64,000 nt of DNA, from NCBI GenBank assembly GCA_037952775.1, contig JBANAY010000003.1, positions 16,430,001 through 16,494,000 of the forward strand, read 5' to 3'. Made by a program: the position numbers and the translations under genes. Positions 35,282 through 48,844 of this stretch are shown here, one piece after another. Under the pieces are notes generated by a model that did no database searches, was not told the origin of the DNA, and worked only from the letters and a program-made list of their open reading frames with translations. This DNA is from Clonostachys chloroleuca. Its lineage: Eukaryota; Ascomycota; Sordariomycetes; Hypocreales; Bionectriaceae. The stretch's first letter is position 1, and each line of letters opens with the position of its first letter.

Positions 35282-38200
35282 CTACTCCTCTGGTTCCACT
35301 TCGTGCACTTCGGCCAAGGTTTCCCGCGTGTCATAGCCATCGTCGCCATTAGAATACTCGAGCTTCTCCTGCTGGGCAATGGCCTGGGCCGAGACAATCT
35401 CAGCCAGTCGCTTGAGACGGGGAGTTTGAAGCCCTAGAAAGAAAACGAGGTTAGTTCGATTTCCAATGACTAGATCGATGGTTTCAAGGGCGGCAAAACT
35501 TACAAGATGGTGTGTAGGTTTCGAGGGCCGTGATAGATCGCGGTTCAGCAATCTCGTACGGCCCACTGTCCTCCATGTCGACAGCCTGTAGCAGCAACAC
35601 GTCACTCTTTTCAGTGACACGCGACGCAACCGCCTTCATGATCTCTCCGTTGATGGGCTGCTCGTAGTCGGCAACAAGGTACTGGTTCAGCAGCTTCTGG
35701 ATCTGGCTGGGTGAGAGCCTGGGAAATCAAATATTAGCCCAGTTCACGGTTGTTTTATATAGGAACAGAAAACTTACATCCAGCAAATATCCTGAATAAT
35801 CTCGATATCGTTCAATGTTGCCTTCTTGAGCTGGAGCAGCTTTGTCGCTTGCTATAAAGGACGGGTGTATTAGTAATCGCTTATTCCCCGCATTTGAGAA
35901 GTCAACTTACCATCAGATGCTCCAACTGGAGAGTGCCCTCAGGCATATCATGGCTCTTACACCATTCCTCGATACGAGTAATGTTGTAGTTAATCTGCAG
36001 ACCTCGTTTCCATGAGAGGAAGTTTCTGCGCATCAACAAATCGTTGAATGCTGTGACTCCCACAAGACGCAGAAGCTCAGTCACAGTCTGGGTGATGATC
36101 GAGTCTTCCAGGTAATAGGCCTTCATGGCGCGGAACACATTGTTCAACAGGCTTAGCAGGTTGTCCATGCTATAGGCAGGCTGGGAGTTGGACTGAAGGA
36201 GCTTGCCGAGGAAACGGCTGCTCTCGTTGGTGATGAATCCAGGAAGAGACTGCGACTCGATGATGGCGGGGATAATCATCTTGTGCAACTTCTTCTTGAG
36301 AACCTTCATCCAGGTATGGTAGATGTTGAACTCAAGACTCTCCAAGTCGTGCTTGACAATCTCAAGGAGACGGTCATACTCGTAGTTGTCCGTCTTCTGG
36401 GTCTCATACCAATCCTCTGCGAGGAAAACGAATGAAAGCATCTCGTGCACGTTGGACAGCCAGAAGGCACCAGGGTTGATAGCCTCCTCTCCATCATGCT
36501 GCATAACTTCCTGCTGGATAGACTGCATGACATTGGCGAGGAATCGCTCTGATTCCTTGACGAAGCCATTGTTCCACATCTCTGAGGTGACCAAGTTGAT
36601 CAGATATGACGGGAACAGGACTTCCTTGTCTGAAGGAGGTGGTGTAGTATTCGGGGAAGGAATCTTCAGGTTGCGGATAAGACCCATGGTCAATTCCTCG
36701 TTCAGACCATCTTCATCGGCGAGAAGGGTCTCCAACTCTGCCTCAATGTTGTCAACACCAGGGATAAAGGTGGTTCCAGACAGATTTTGACGATGGGCTG
36801 TGCCAGTGACCGCCATGGAGACAGGGCGGGGGTTGTAGGCACCACTGAAGCGGTCGACCTCGCGGGGCTCAGCTCCGGCACTGCGGCGCTTGGGCTTCTT
36901 GGAGGAGACGAGGTTGATCAAACCGCTGGGGATGGGCGCGGAAGCATTTCCATTAGCCAGTTCGCCGTTGAGAGGAGCATTTCGCTTAGCCACCTCCAGG
37001 GCATCTCGGAGAGCCTCGAGTTCCTGTCTGAGGCTGGAGCTGTCCTTCTCATGCTCAGCGCTCAGTCGCTTGGCCTCCTCCAGTTCACTGCTGGACTGGC
37101 GAAGAGATTCGCGCAACTCGCGCTCTTCCTCTTGCATTCTCTTGATATTGGCAGTGGACTCGTCGAATGCCACTTGGAGCTTCTTCATCTCATCCTCCAT
37201 TGCTTGTAGACGTGCAACAGCGATACCAGCCTGATTGGCCTCGGTCTGAAGCTCCTTCGTCCTGGCCTCGAGGGCGTTGTGTCGGCTCTTCCACGACTTG
37301 ATTTGGCCCTCGTAACTCTCGACTTGAGATGTCAGATCCTTGTTCTTCTGCTTCATCGATCCCAGGGCTTGCGTAAGCTCAACGACCTTGTTCTCAAGCT
37401 TGTATGAAATCTGTTTGAGATCACGAGCCTCCTCGCGCATGTGCTTGTACTCCTTGCGGGCTGACCTTCCACGCCAAAGGCTCTGAATAAGGATAACCTT
37501 CCTGCGGTATTGTCTCCACGACTTGAGAGACTGTCGGGACCTCCACGCTCTCTGAATGGTGAGAGCAGCATTGCCAACTCTCTCCTCCATCAAGTTCTTT
37601 CGGCGAAGGTAACCCTTGGCAGCAGACTCAAACAGAATCATGTCCTTCCTAATGGCCAAGAACGCCTTGCGCTGCTTAGATCCACGCCAGACACGCTGGA
37701 TAGTTGTCGCAGCCCGCACAGTGCGGAGCTCATTGGCCAATCTCCTGGCAATGAAGGCTCTGGCGGCGGACTGGGTAAGGACAATAGCCTCTCGAGCCTC
37801 GAGATACTGGCGGCGGTAGTACTTGGCCTTGAGATTCTTCTGGATCATAATAGCACATTCGTTCAAACGATTAGTACGGAGGTTTTCCAAGAAGGCAAGC
37901 ATACCAGCCCGGAAGAAGATCTTGGTGAGACCGAGCTGGTACTTGTCCATGCCCTTCTCGGAGCTTGTACCAAGGGCCTTGCTCAGAATAACATCGGCCA
38001 TCTGGCGAATCTCAGACGTCCAACCGCTCGAGTGAACAAGCATGTAGTATCGAAGAGCAAATTCTTCATAAGTCCAACGAGTGGGGTAGCCGGCACAGCT
38101 AATGCGAACTGTCTCAAGGACACCGCAAGCACGCAGCTGGCTCAGAACCATGGGTCCCTCGAACTTCCAGGCCTCCTTTGCCTCGTTGGGCTTGATACAT

Positions 38201-40418
38201 CGAATATAGTGGACATCCGTGCCGTTGATGGTGCTCATCAGCTCAATCAGAGAAGAACGGAAGATGCCACCGAGGGTCGGCTTCCTGTTAACAGCCACAC
38301 CAATCTTCCTACCAGCGGCGGGCTTGACGGCAGAAGATGCCGAAGCAACATCCTTCTCCCTGACAGCAGCAGCGGCATCGAGAACGGACTTGAGGAACTC
38401 GTTGGAGGTCGCGCGCAGCACATTCATGTGCTCATCGGGCACAGTATCACGGTTCTTCTCGATAAAACCCTCAGATTCGTAAGTGACATCAATAGCGTAA
38501 TGACAGACGGTGAAAGCGCTCTTGCCGAATCGAGGCTTCTTGAAGAACTTGTTCTTGTTGTCGGTGCCAAAGTTCTGGTGCAGCTTCATAGCGAACTGTT
38601 CATCAGATCCCATCGGAAGACGAGATTCTTCGTCCAGCAGGGACAGCACACCTAACCTGCCCTCAATAAGGTCGATACATGGCTGATTGTCGGAGAAATC
38701 AATGAAAGTCCAGTCAATTTGTTCCCTGAGGTACTCTTCCTGCTCCAGCTTGAACACGTGCTGGTTGAATTCCTGCTGCAGCTTCTCGTTGGCGTAGTTG
38801 ATACAGAACTGTTCAAACGAGTTCTTGGCGAAATGTTCGAAACCGTAAATATCGAGGACACCAATGAAAGACTTGACACGAGCCAGAACCTCGTCAGTTG
38901 CCAAACTTCGGTTGATGATTTCGACAAGCCAGTCGAACAAACTCGAGTAAATGAACTTGGCTACCGAATCTCGAACAACGAGGGCCTGTGCCTGGGTGAG
39001 GTTGGAGGTGATCTTCTCACCACGGGTAATGAGCTGCTTCTTAACAATCCACTTGGCGAAGTTGGCGGCATCGACACCCAAAATCTTGGAAGCTAATTGC
39101 AAAGAAGGCTCGTCAGGGGGCAAGACACTGTCGTTTCGGGAAGCCGTGATCTTAACATTGCCCAAGTGCAGCAGACCGGCCAAGAGCTTGAAAATCTCTT
39201 CCTGCTCAGCAGCGTGAACACCAACAGTGGTGAGAGACTCCTTGGTCGCCTTGAATTCAGCCTCGTCGTCTACGCCATCGATCGTTGGGGCCTGTCCCTG
39301 GTTGAGGTACTCGAACTGTTCGACAGGGAGGATATTGAGCTCTTCCCGCTGCTGGGCTGATGCGCCAGCAACCAGTTGGTAAAAAATATGGTAATTCCGC
39401 TCCTTCAAGGGCTGGAAAACGAGACGAGAACGCTCCAGAAGATAGGTACGAATCTTAGCACCAATAATGTTGGTCTTCTCGTCAAACATGATCTCAATGT
39501 ACTTTCCGAATCGCGAGGAGTTGTCATTTCTTGTCGTTTTGGCGTTACCGAAGGCTTCCATGATAGGGTTGGTAGCCAAGATCTGTTCTTCAGTCTCACT
39601 CATGGAATCGGCGCCGCGCTTCGTGCGTCCGCTCGGGTTGTCGGGAGACTCTCTGGTCGCAAAGTAGCGCATAATATACTTGGCGCTGACAGTCTTTCCG
39701 GCACCTGACTCCCCCGATACAACAACCGTCTGGTTCTTGTTGTCTCGAAGCATGTCCCTGTAGTAAGCAGGTTAGTATAGCAGCATCGTTACAAAGGCGC
39801 AAGGGCCAACCGACATGAACGCCTCTTCGGCGATAGCGAAGAGATGAGGGGCCTGGGTGGCGCGCTGCTTGCCCGCATAGACTTGCACCATGCCTGGGAC
39901 ATATAGAGTCTCGACTCGAGCAAAGGGATTCGTAGCAATCAACACGATACCACTGTAGGTGTAGATTTCCTTCTGCAGATATCGCAATCGAATGGCTTGC
40001 AGCACTATCAACGGGTAACACATCCGTCAGCATCAGCCGCACTCCACGCAGTGCATCACGGCTATCGATTTGTTCTGTTTTGACATACCAGCAGGCTCGT
40101 TGAGATGGGAGAGATTGGTAAGATCGTCGCTGGCTTCGAGCATGGTAGGGTTCATGAGCGGCGGCAGAGCTGCATCCTTTCCGGACAGGAGGCCCTCCTC
40201 GGAGACGGTAATCGTTTTCTCCTATTCGCACATAGTCAGCACTCATATGGTCGTGTATATGCCGTAGGAACCAGAGCCCATACCTCGCCATTCTCGAGCT
40301 TGAAGACCAGCTTGGCCTTACCGCCCTCCACTGTCTTGCTGACAAGTTCGGAGGCGACCCATCCTTCGGCAGCATCAGGCTGCCATGCTCTCGTGCCGAC
40401 ATCATAAGACGATGCCAT
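35282..40418 (-). CDS. MYO2: Class V myosin heavy chain
   Basis: Seven exons on the minus strand: 40418..40284, 40221..40089, 40004..39815, 39757..35911, 35851..35778, 35718..35504, 35433..35282; 1581 aa. It moves secretory vesicles, organelles and other cargo along actin cables to growing tips. N-terminal SH3-like domain (~1-60), then the motor: P-loop GESGAGKT at 168-175, switch I NDNSSRFGK, switch II DIYGFE, actin-binding RSSLIELMSTINGTDVHYIR. About six IQ motifs (~750-900) bind calmodulin-type light chains. A coiled coil (~900-1080) gives dimers. A Ser/Pro-rich linker leads to the DIL globular cargo domain (~1200-1480). The exon at 3847 nt has no break. The donor after TTCAT (GTCGGT at 39814) is weak but is the only one that keeps phase. 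An upstream in-frame TTG is not used as start. Confidence 0.97.
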
Positions 40419-42478
40419 TGGGGCGCTGCCCAACAAGGCGGTGCTAGGCGAAGGACAACGGGGGTTTGCAAACGGAGGATGTTAGGGTGAGGTCGGTTGG
40501 TCGATGGGAGACATTCATGAGCTGGCCCTTCTACACGTAAAGGAATACCAGCCTAGCTGCCCCAGAATGCTAACGAAAAGGAGACCAACGGCGTGGGCCG
40601 CAAACACGAGTCACCGGAGGGGAAAAAAGGAAACGGTAAAATGACAAGAAAACGGGCTTTCTTCGCGATGGCCTCGTGAGCCGTGAGTGCAAAAAGATAG
40701 AGCAGAGGCAGAGAACTTTTTGGCCCTTCTGCCCAGTCAGAATACCACCTACGACGCTAATAATGGGAAGGAGGACGGAGGAGACAAGGGGGTTGAGTTT
40801 AGCCCAGCGCAACTGAGGATCCACGCCACGTTTCTTGCTCCTTGATCTGCTGGCTGGCACGCGGCGGGCACTAATCAGGATGCAGTCAGACGCAAGATTG
40901 TAGTGGCGGGTGAACCGTTCTTTTTTGTCCACCGACGCGAGACAGCCAGAGGTACTGCAGTACCTGCCCACGCCCCTGTCTCTCAGCTGGGACCTCTCTA
41001 TTCCGCCCCTGAGAGCGACCCCGATGCTTAGATGGGGACCTTCCACGGGTGGTGGCAGGCTCTGGCGCCCACTAAAGACTGCAGCCAGTGACCGCCATTT
41101 GCGCTCCCAACATGGAACCACTGGCTTTTCCACATTGCCATCTCACCCGCCACCCTACATGTACCTGGTAAGGCTACAGGAGGTACCTCTCCTATGCACG
41201 ACCTTGGAAGAGCTACCCCTTTCGGTCTAACACATCCATAGTTCGCTGTCCCCAATGGACCCTGATATCGAACCTGAAGGAACATGTGCACCCAGAAAGA
41301 AGGCTGGGGGCTGTATTCGTCGCCCAGCGCAACCCGTCGTGCAGCTTCAGCTCACACAAGTGCCTTCTGCTCGTTTCTTTTTCCCCTCGCCTCGTCTCGC
41401 CTCCCCTTCCCTTGCCTTCCTTTACTTTCCCTCGTCTCTCGATTCTCGTTGGTGCTGTGAATCCCAACCCATCTCAGGGGCAGAAGGTTCGTTGCCACAA
41501 GCCAATCACAGCTGTCAGGGCCCCTCCAGCCTGGCGAGCTCCAGTGCTGTTATGGGGGATGACATTGGAGGACAAGGTATCCTCGACTCGGTGCTTCAGA
41601 TTGCGTGCTATGCAATTTCATCCACACCAGGGTCCCCGATTTTCGGTCGTCCGTCCATCTCCGTCCATACTATGTAGCCCAGCAGCATCTATTAATATAA
41701 TGCGTAGAGACGCTCTCCCGAAGCTGGTCAATGGCATAAGCTTAAAGCAGGTTGGGAGCAACGCCGGCATAAACGCACCTGATGCGTGTTCCAGCCATTC
41801 ACCACTTAGCACGCGTCGCGTACCCAGACGGTCTCACCTGTTTGTCTGTCTGGCCAGGACCAATCTCTACTTGCCAGCTGCTGTGTGATGTCACAGCCAG
41901 ACAAGGTGCGTCAAGCATCGAGATGTACATATCCGTCTCCCTTGGCCCCAACGGCGCTGGTCAAGCTAGCTTAGCTCTGGCTCGCTGTTCCATTCGGAAC
42001 TTGGCAGTGACGGGAGCCCACCCCGGTTAAGCATCAGCCACAGATTGTACCTCCCGCCACCCCCTTGCCCGACCTCGCAATCCTGTTCGGAATTGGGCTG
42101 CAGGTTTCTTCTTATTGCAGGACCATTTCACCAGAGAGCAGCCCCTGTTCCAAAATGGAAGTATTCTTTAGGTCTTCCAAGGATTAACAGAAAATGGCAA
42201 GTGGCCGATATATAATTCTGTCCAAAATCAACACGCTTAGTTCTTATTTAGTATGTGATGTACATATGTGTACGCCCAGGACCCCCAAGATGATTGGCCT
42301 TTGCTATTGACGTTGAGTTCGTCTAATTCTTTTCCTCCCGATCCATAAAGTTGAATAATGGACTAGATTGCCCTTTTCAGTGCTTCCTCCTTTTATCGAT
42401 GTATGCCCTTGCAACCAGGTTTACCCATTGATAATAACAATAAAATCAAGACGAGAATAAAATGCCGATATGCTATAC
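40419..42478. other. 2-kb intergenic region, myosin V upstream / SER3 3' flank
   Basis: No supportable gene. About 41370-41450 is a strongly pyrimidine-rich tract on the + strand (long C/T runs with almost no purines), the kind of sequence seen just upstream of transcription starts in fungi. It is in the wrong orientation to serve myosin V directly. Confidence 0.4.
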
Positions 42479-44096
42479 TTAGTAGAGCACACGGGTCAAG
42501 ACGCGGGCTGCATGAACGACAGTCAGCAATGCCATTGACAATAAAAAATGGAGGGGTAGAGGGGGAGACTCACAGCTCAGGAGTTCCAGACGCTCCCAAA
42601 GATCCTTAATCTCGCCAAACTTCACGTTGCTGACATCTGCCATCAGGTAGGCAATGTCACCCTTGCTATCACTGATCTGCTTGTCGACGTTGTGGTCGCC
42701 CAGAATTTCGTTGACCTTGCGCAGCACACCAGGAACGTTGTTGTGAATGAAGATAACCTGCAAATGAGTGTCAGATGAGGAGTACAGAATTTCTGTGTTA
42801 GTGGTAAGCCACTTACGCGAGCCTTGTTGTCTTCCTCCAACTTGATGGAACGGAGCTGAACTTCAGGCAGGTTCACACTTCCCAGAGTGATACCCTGGTT
42901 GATGTATCGGACAAGTGCTTCGCTCACTTTGAACAGAAAATTTCATGTTAGTAACTTGAACTCCACGTTATTGTACATGGTAGAGCGATCATACCTTCGA
43001 TACCAATAGCCCTCTGGGCTTCCTCAGTGCTTCCACCAATATGGGGGGTCAGAATAAGGTTCTTCAGGCTTCGTAGGTCCTCGCCCCAAACGTTGAGGTC
43101 GTTGTTGAAGTAGTCTCCGTTGGCGGCAGGCTCCTGGGGGTAGACATCAAGAGCAGCACCCGCAACGTGACCGGAGTTCATAGCCTTGACGAGAGCGGGG
43201 ATATCAACGACACTTCCACGACTAGCATTAATGAGGTAGGAGCCGGACTTCATACGCTCGAACTGAGGTGTAGAGATGAGGTTTCTCGTCTCTGGCAGGT
43301 CAGGAACGTGAAGGGTGACGAAGTCGGATTCCTCCAGGAGGGCCTCCAGAGTCGGGACCTGTCGAGAAGTGCCCAGAGCCATGAGGGTGACGACATCGTA
43401 ATAGATAACGTTCATACCCATTGACTCAGCCAGGACGGAGAGCTGGGAGCCAATGTGGCCGTAGCCGACAATTCCGAGGGTCTTGCCACGGATTTCCCAG
43501 CACTTGGCGCTGACCTTGTTCCAGGTGCCGCGGTGCATCTCGTTGGAGCGGTCGCCGAGCTGACGGGCGAGGCAGATGATCTCACCGATGACCAGCTCGG
43601 CCACACTGCGCGAGTTGGCGAAGGGTGAGTTGAAGACGGCAATACCCTGGCGGGCGGCATAGTCGAGGTCGACCTGGTTGGTGCCGATGCAGAAGCATCC
43701 GATGACGAGCAGGTTCTTGGCCTCGCGTAATACCTTCTCGGTCAACTTGGTCTTGGAGCGGATGCCAATGACTTGGACATCGCGAATCTTCTCGATGAGT
43801 TGGTCCTCGGGCAATGAGGTCTTGAGCGCCTCAACCTGGTAGCCCTGCTCTCGGAGAATGTCCTGGCCGGCCTTGTTGACGTTTTCTAGGAGCAGGATCT
43901 TGACATCCTGCGTGTTGAAGGGCTTCAGGGGCCTCTCGCCAGGTGCAATGCGTTGAGGTAGCTTGGCGCCCCAGCTGGAGGCGAAGGACTGGGCAGCGAG
44001 CTGGGGGGTTACTGGTGACGTTGAAAGGTTCTGGAAGCTGTGTGAGACCTCCCTTGGCGCTCCAGGCTTGATCTTGATATCTTGTGCTGAGGCCAT
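42479..44096 (-). CDS. SER3: D-3-phosphoglycerate dehydrogenase
   Basis: Minus-strand exons 44096..42995, 42926..42817, 42757..42574, 42507..42479 give 474 aa. First committed step of serine synthesis: 3-phosphoglycerate to 3-phosphohydroxypyruvate with NAD+. After a ~60-aa fungal N-terminal extension comes the D-isomer 2-hydroxyacid dehydrogenase fold: substrate segment IGIRSKTKLTEKVL, NAD loop GYGHIGSQL, NASRGSVVD with the catalytic Arg region, and LTPHIGGSTEEAQ with the catalytic His. The C-terminal ACT domain (VIFIHNNVPGVLRKVNEIL) is the usual site for serine feedback. The final 29-nt exon encodes the last nine residues, ending RVLY, typical of fungal orthologues. No anomalies. Confidence 0.97.
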
Positions 44097-45904
44097 TTTG
44101 AAAGATCTATGAATAGTAATGGGGGAAATGCGTTTGGTGACGCAGGGTGTACAAGCAGAATTGCAGCTTGATATGGAACCTAATTATGACGTGCGGGGTG
44201 GGATGATGAAGTAGTACCACCACTGGCTGGGAAGAATCTTGTGGCTCGTCTTGGGTGTGGTTGAGAATGCGTATTCAAAATGCTTGATAACTGGAGCTAC
44301 GAAGTATGAGAATGAGGGAATATCCGTCGTCATATATAAAAAAAATCAATCACAATTACTCAACCGTATTGGCTTTTTTAAACCTCCCGTCACCCAAGCC
44401 AAGTGCCGGCGTGATGGTGCCATTCGGATGGCTAGGACCCTGTGCCAATCACGACACGCAACCGTGGATGGGCCAGCAGCATTAAACTTGCGTGCAGCAG
44501 GCACTAGCTGCTGCCAGACGGAGCAACCACATTCTGTCTGCGGGAACTGAGTCACCGGTCGGCCATGAAAACTTTTCTCAGAGCCGTCCCTCGCTGGTGT
44601 CAACTGGCGCGAAGCCTTGACAGTGCCCCGCATCATCACCTGGATCGGGGCGGTTATCGGATCGAGGGGCAAGGCATTGATTGCTTCCCTAGCAGATGCT
44701 AGAAGGCGCGTTGTCAGCAGCGAGTGTCTTGTTGGTGGGAATTTCAGGGTTCAGCGCTGTAACAGAGCACTAGAGCCGCCGTCCTGGCATTGGGGCTCGA
44801 TAGGCCCATATTACAATCCGCATATTGGATTCAAGCACGTCGAGACCCAATCATGGCTCGCCGTGCCCCTCGCCTCCCACACAACTTGCCCTGTGGATAT
44901 TTCTCCAACACTCCTCGAGAAAGGTCAACAAACATGGCCTTTGCTTTCCAACGACTCGAAGCCTACCAATTTGCTAATGATCGAAGGGAAGTAGAGCAAC
45001 TCTTGGGTCCATTGACAGGTGACCCTCCCAAAAATAGCCGTGTCACTTGCTGGACGGCAACAAGGTCACGTTCTCAACAGATTGCACCACTCACAGAATC
45101 CGCACCACAGACCTTTCCTCATCCAGAAGTACCGCTCCTGTTTGCAGGGCAAGCTGCAAGCTTCCCTCGCTCCATCAGGCGGCCGGAGTCCACGGGACAT
45201 TGAGAGCGGAGTTGCTCCGTGTGTGACTCTGGTTCCTATTCTCGAATCAGTCGAGTCGAGCAAGCCAACGGCCGAATCCGGCGAGGCCCCCGGTCGCCAG
45301 GATATGAGCAAGCAGTTAACCGTGCAAACATGTTGTCAAGCCGACAAATTGTTTTTTATTTCTTTTTTTAGAGCATGGCTAGAAACCTGTGCTGAGGGTC
45401 CGAATCCACCAAGCAAACGAGCTGACAGATGACCGAGAAACTCGAACACAAAAAGAAATATGATTAAAATTAAAATTAATAAAGCCATGTCTATTACGAA
45501 ACTCGGAACCAAAAGTGATGAACCTCCAACCCCGTATTACCAACCTGCCACCTCGACACGCGGAACCCAAATGGCGGTCTTGGTTTGTACTGGACTTGAT
45601 ATTATGGGTTACATCATGGAATGAAAACAGTGAAAGAATACGTGCAAATTGCACTCTTTTGTTGTCTAGCGTCAGATCATCGCCAATTCCCAAACCGTTC
45701 CATTGGTTAAAAACAACACACTGAAAAACACACAAACTCATAGATTATCGATTCGAGTATGATACCGATCTCACATCGGCGAGGATTCCCCCACCTGTGC
45801 TCATCTAGATATCCTTGATCAACAACTGGTTGGTCGATTGGCCCCTTCTTCCGGGTTTCTCAAATTGTTAAAGATCTCTCCTTATCGCTCTTGAGTTCAC
45901 ACTT
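44097..45904. other. 1.8-kb intergenic region, SER3 promoter / NAP1 3' flank
   Basis: The SER3 promoter is at 44.1-44.4 kb. Several overlapping 80-137-codon frames around 44.6-45.4 kb lack motifs. An A/T-rich stretch at 45.45-45.9 kb fits a long NAP1 3' UTR. No gene supported. Confidence 0.4.
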
Positions 45905-47441
45905 TTAGCTCTGCTTGCACTCGGCAGCTTCTTGTCGGGGCTTTCCAGAACCATCCTATTCTCAGCGTTAGTACACCAGCAACAAGGGAGCATCTTCAGG
46001 AAGCAATTCCACATACCTCCTCATCGGTCTCCTCCTCATCCTCATGGTCATCACTCAAGTCATCCTCGTAATCGCTGGCACCCTCGAAGTCTCCCTCCAG
46101 ATCCTCATCGTCCTCGTACTCCTCAAAGGCCAAGGCCTCGCCAGTGAACCAATCAATGGCGTGAGGAATAAGCTTCTCCTTGATATCCTCACCCAGGCGG
46201 TAATCAATCTCAAGGCGTGACTCGATATCCGAAGCAACATCATCCACATCCTCATCTTCATCCTCGTTGGGTGGCTGTGGGGGCGAGAAGAAGTTGAAGA
46301 AAGAGTCTGTGGGGACCGTCTTCTTAACGATACGGGTCTGCTTAGTGTCTACAAAAGGGTCAAGGATGTCAGTAAACTCAACCAAGAAATTATTCGAGGG
46401 TATAGTTGCCCAAGATCACAGGAGATGCAAACACTCACTCTTGTTCCTTTGCTTCTTGGCCTCGATGCGAACGGTAAGATCCTTGCCAGGTACCCAATCG
46501 ATCTTGGATCCCTCAGCATGGTCGTAGATGAAGTCACCACCGTACCCCATCTCGTTCTGGTAGTAATACGTCTTTGTGAGAGTCTTGTTTGTGAAAAATT
46601 CGTTGGAAGCGAATTCGAAAATAAGGCGGAAGCCAAGGACATCGAGGTACTCCATGCGGACATCGACAAGGTGCTTAAGAGCAGCCTCGTCACGCTCTGT
46701 GATCATGTCGGCAAATGAGACCTGGTTCTTCATGGCAGAGAGCCAGAACTCGGGGATACCGGCAACATCCTCGGGAATGTCGCTCTTGGGCTTGGAAGCC
46801 TCGTCCTCCTTGTCCTTAGGCTTCTCCTCCTCATCCTCGTCCTCATCCTCATCCTCTTCGGCAGCCTGGACCTCCTCCTCGGTGGGCTCGGCAGCTCCGT
46901 TGATAATCTTGGCTCGGCGCTCGTAGAGAGGGGTGAACTTGGCGAAATACTTCTTCTCAAGTGCAAGGACCTCCTGCTGCATCTCGGCCTCGAGCTTGGT
47001 GTGCTCCTTCTGGACTCCCTTCAGACCGGCAACACGGCGGCGGACGGGTGCAGGGAGAGACTCGACATAGCCGGATGAGCGGCCGACTAGGGAGCCGAGG
47101 CGGCCCTGGATCATCTGGACAATCTGGGGGTTCTGGGCAAAGATGGATGCAGCCGCCGCCTTATCAAGATCCTCTGCAGACAACCACCCATTAGGACACG
47201 AACCATAGACGTGCAAGGACAATTTGAAAAAGAAAGTCCTAATACATACCCTCTCGGATGCTGGCGACACCAGGTTGCTGGGCATGGGAAGAGATAGGTG
47301 CGTTGGTGGCCGGTGTGTTCTGCGGCGTGCTGGAGGTGGGGTAAGATGGTCAATATCATGGACGGATGACGCTGTTGAGGAAGGATGCGAAGACACTTAC
47401 GGTGCCGTCTCGGGGCGCTTTCCTCGGATAGGCTCAGCCAT
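45905..47441 (-). CDS. NAP1: Nucleosome assembly protein 1, with C-terminal CaaX
   Basis: Minus-strand exons 47441..47401, 47329..47251, 47171..46439, 46348..46017, 45955..45905; 411 aa. NAP1 is a histone H2A-H2B chaperone that shuttles between cytoplasm and nucleus. The disordered N-terminus leads to the long dimerisation helix ([20 protein letters not shown]), which is followed by an acidic insert, then the earmuff core ([38 protein letters not shown]) and [10 protein letters not shown] very acidic tail of Asp/Glu runs follows. The last 51-nt exon adds 16 residues ending AECKQS, a prenylation-type CaaX box strikingly like the AECKQQ end of human NAP1L1. If this exon were missed, the protein would end in frame shortly after the acidic tail without the CaaX. 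Confidence 0.95.
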
Positions 47442-48844
47442 TGTGACGGTGTTGCTGCTTGATACAAACAACGATGGGAAAGCGAGGGAAAGGGGAGGGT
47501 TTTGGTGAGATGGAGAAGAGAAGAGGTGAAAGCGGCGGCACGTTGCCCTTGGAACGGTGCTAATGGAAATTTTGGTTGGGGGGGAGGCGGGGGGCGATAC
47601 AATCGGGAAAAAAAAATTGGGTTCCGCACAGCGAGGCGAGACTGGGAGCAGCGACAGAGAGTCAGTGCCTGGGCCAGACGCCTGGCAGGTAGGGAGCTGG
47701 GGAGGTAGGGCGATAGGGCAGGCAGGTACCCATGAGCCAGCTGTGCGGTGCGCGCTACATGGAGATACATGCCTCCAAACCTGCTACGCGCTACACGCAC
47801 AACTTGTTACTCCTTCCAGCGCATGCGGGCGGGACCTTGCCCTGGGCAGCTGCTAATTCTTGATCCATAGGTCCGTTTATTTTGTCTGGCCAGCGCACCC
47901 TTCCGGCCTGTTATGCTGCCACACGCGTATTGAACTGGCCAGAGACGCCAGCCGGGACCGTGACACAAGTTGTTGAGCGATCTAGGCCAAAATGATAGAC
48001 ACATGCACCGCAATGCCTGGACTGAGCTCACCATCCCCCGTCCCTAGGGTCTACTCCTGCTACTATTACCGTTGTCATTATTAATACCTCCGTCTCCTGT
48101 CCTGCTTTGCGTGGTCGGGCTCTGGCTTTGTGCGCCAAATGAAGAATACAAGGTGTAGGCAGAATACCAGGGTGAGCCCGATATAGACTTCCAGATTCGC
48201 ATGCAAAGGCGGTAGGTTGGGTAAGGTATCTTCCCAGGGCCAACTGACCTCTTCATTACCTCGGCGGTCAAGTTCTGCACTCCCAGGACCAAAAAGACGG
48301 CTCAACTGGCCGATCATGACGCAGACGGGCGCATTTGTCATAGAAGCACGGCGGTGTAGCACAGCACATGAGTCGTGCAAATACTAGAAAACCGCCTTGT
48401 GAGTGTGTGAGGCCATATCAGGGAACGTTGGGTAGTATGGCGTCTTCCATGCAGCAGCCATGCAGCAACCACGCAGTGGCTTCCAACCTTGGGTATCCTT
48501 GGAGCTTGCTCTTGACATGCGCTTCGGGGATACAAGGCAGATAGATCATGGTGGTGTGGTGTGGAGCTTGGTCGTATTTTGGGGCAATTGAACGCGACCA
48601 GGAATTTATGGCATAAGTAGCTTCCATGACATGGCAGCGTAGATAAGGTACAGGGTAGCGCGGTAACCCGATTGGGAAAATTCGATAGCCGCGCCTTGCC
48701 ATTCGGGAGAAGGCTCAGATCGATCCCGTTGTGCGCCCTTGGCCTCGTCCTAACATAGAATGCCACAACCCATTGCGCAGTTCCGCACAACCGGATCTTG
48801 TCGCTCATGCATTTTTTGCTAGATTATCGTTGACGCGTGTGGCC
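47442..48844. other. Divergent promoter region NAP1 / P5B ATPase
   Basis: 1.4 kb between divergent starts; pyrimidine/purine-rich near the NAP1 start (47.46-47.7 kb). Short frames only, none supportable. Confidence 0.45.

Noticed and set aside
37510..38655. 381-codon open frame on the + strand
   Set aside because: It is exactly antisense to the myosin V motor/IQ exon and has no motifs; a shadow of that gene's codon bias.
44617..45432. Overlapping 125-137-codon frames
   Set aside because: Three overlapping frames with no motifs, no splice context and no bias favouring one of them.
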